Of a stretch of 37,777 nt of DNA, positions 37,205-37,777 are shown in pieces. The translations under genes were made by a program, and so were the position numbers. Each line of letters begins with the position of its first letter. Within the stretch, counting starts at the first letter, position 1. This stretch comes from Actinomycetes bacterium. Its GTDB lineage: Bacteria; Actinomycetota; Thermoleophilia; Gaiellales; Gaiellaceae. The notes under the pieces were generated by a model. It saw only the letters and a list, made by a program, of their open reading frames with translations, made no database searches and had not been told where the DNA came from. The stretch lies in the NCBI GenBank assembly GCA_025358355.1, contig JANYJX010000018.1, positions 1 to 37,777 of the forward strand, written 5' to 3'.

Positions 37205-37777
37205 GCCGCGGTTTGTGTCCCGTTTTGTGCCCCGAACAGCCGGGCCTCGGCCAGCTCGGCCGCATCCGGGTAGCTCGTCCGGTGCGCGTGCAGATACCGC
37301 TCGGTCGTCGAGCCCTGAGCGTGCCCTGCCTTCGCCTGCACGAACATCGCCGGCACACCCGCCGCGGCCGTCTCCGTCAACGCCGTATGACGCATCCCAT
37401 GCCACGGCCGGAACGAGTCCGCGATCCCAGCCTTCCGGAGCGCCTTCCGGGCGTACTCGGTCAGCTTCGACGGATCCAACGGCGTCCCGAGCGCCGCATG
37501 CGAGAAGACCGGCGACTCCGGCGCCCGGTAGAGGGTCGAGGCGAACTGCTCCTCGATCGCCGCGAGCGCCCGCTGGCCGAGTTGGACGCTCCGCCGTCCC
37601 GCCCTGCTCTTCGGCGACGTCATCTCGCCGCGCACGAACGACTGACGGACGTCCAGACGCGCGTCGAGCACATGACAGTCGCCCCAGGTCAGGCCGAGCA
37701 GCTCGCCGCGCCGGAGGCCCGTAGAGAGCGCCACGACGGTCATCCGGCGGCCGGTCGCGAACCAGTGCTTCTCGTCC
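37201..37777 (-). CDS. Tyrosine recombinase/phage integrase (5' end outside the window)
   Basis: About 191 C-terminal residues are visible; the frame is open to the right edge, so the start is outside. The catalytic domain is intact: arginine in STGLRRGELLGLTW, HxxR in HGMRHTAL, the late histidine in KAGHAQGST and the nucleophile tyrosine in TTERYLH. The gene points toward the 3' end of tRNA-fMet, 58 bases away, the usual layout for an integrase that uses that tRNA as its target. The element itself would lie to the right of this window. Confidence 0.93.
   Translation of the reverse strand, partial: DEKHWFATGRRMTVVALSTGLRRGELLGLTWGDCHVLDARLDVRQSFVRGEMTSPKSRAGRRSVQLGQRALAAIEEQFASTLYRAPESPVFSHAALGTPLDPSKLTEYARKALRKAGIADSFRPWHGMRHTALTETAAAGVPAMFVQAKAGHAQGSTTERYLHAHRTSYPDAAELAEARLFGAQNGTQTAA

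Overview
The window looks like chromosome of a high-GC actinobacterium, most plausibly a deep-branching Thermoleophilia/Gaiellales-type lineage. Signs are GC-rich third codon positions, many GTG starts, 1-, 4- and 8-base stop/start overlaps, an actinobacterial-type initiator tRNA with a C1/T72 mismatch, no CCA encoded in the tRNA genes, a split pntA1/pntA2/pntB transhydrogenase, and an AddAB/AdnAB-type repair nuclease pair. Genus and species cannot be told from this sequence.

Left third (1-13630, all minus strand): the 3' part of an EamA/DMT permease runs off the left edge; then an ornithine cyclodeaminase-family enzyme with a flavin (PPOX-fold) protein; then a complete oligopeptide/dipeptide ABC importer (binding protein, two permeases, two ATPases) whose last gene is translationally coupled to a proline-iminopeptidase-like hydrolase, so uptake and cleavage of peptides are genetically linked. 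After a 600-base gap with no convincing gene come pntB-pntA2-pntA1 (proton-translocating transhydrogenase) and an HSL-family esterase.

Middle (13688-19582): a compact HD-GYP phosphodiesterase, a small CxxC/helix-turn-helix protein, a visibly less GC-rich insert with a stop-split reading frame, a class III aminotransferase, a class II (self-inhibited) Fic protein behind a palindrome, a pair of REP/BIME-like inverted repeats, a decayed membrane-protein remnant, an isocitrate/isopropylmalate dehydrogenase-family enzyme and a tiny zinc-ribbon protein with a basic tail. This is the accessory-looking part of the window.

Right half (19668-37777): a four-gene plus-strand repair operon (addB-like, addA, metallophosphoesterase, nth), a secreted protein, a zinc-ribbon/PAS protein overlapping a frameshifted corA, trxB, rmuC, tRNA-Leu(TAA), a DUF2182 membrane protein, a cupin gene broken by an in-frame TAG, an SMR efflux pump plus TetR regulator behind a 16-base perfect palindrome, a glutamate-dehydrogenase-family enzyme, a CBS-pair protein, a Ppx/GppA phosphatase, a small membrane/coiled-coil protein, and tRNA-fMet with a terminator. 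A tyrosine integrase abuts the 3' end of tRNA-fMet and runs off the right edge, so an integrated element probably begins there.

No clear new defence or biosynthetic system is visible. The most notable signals are four broken reading frames using different lesions (TGA, TAA, TAG, frameshift), an apparent displaced copy of the aminotransferase 3' end flanking a foreign-looking insert, the SMR/TetR operator, the class II Fic gene with its upstream palindrome, and the integrase at tRNA-fMet.
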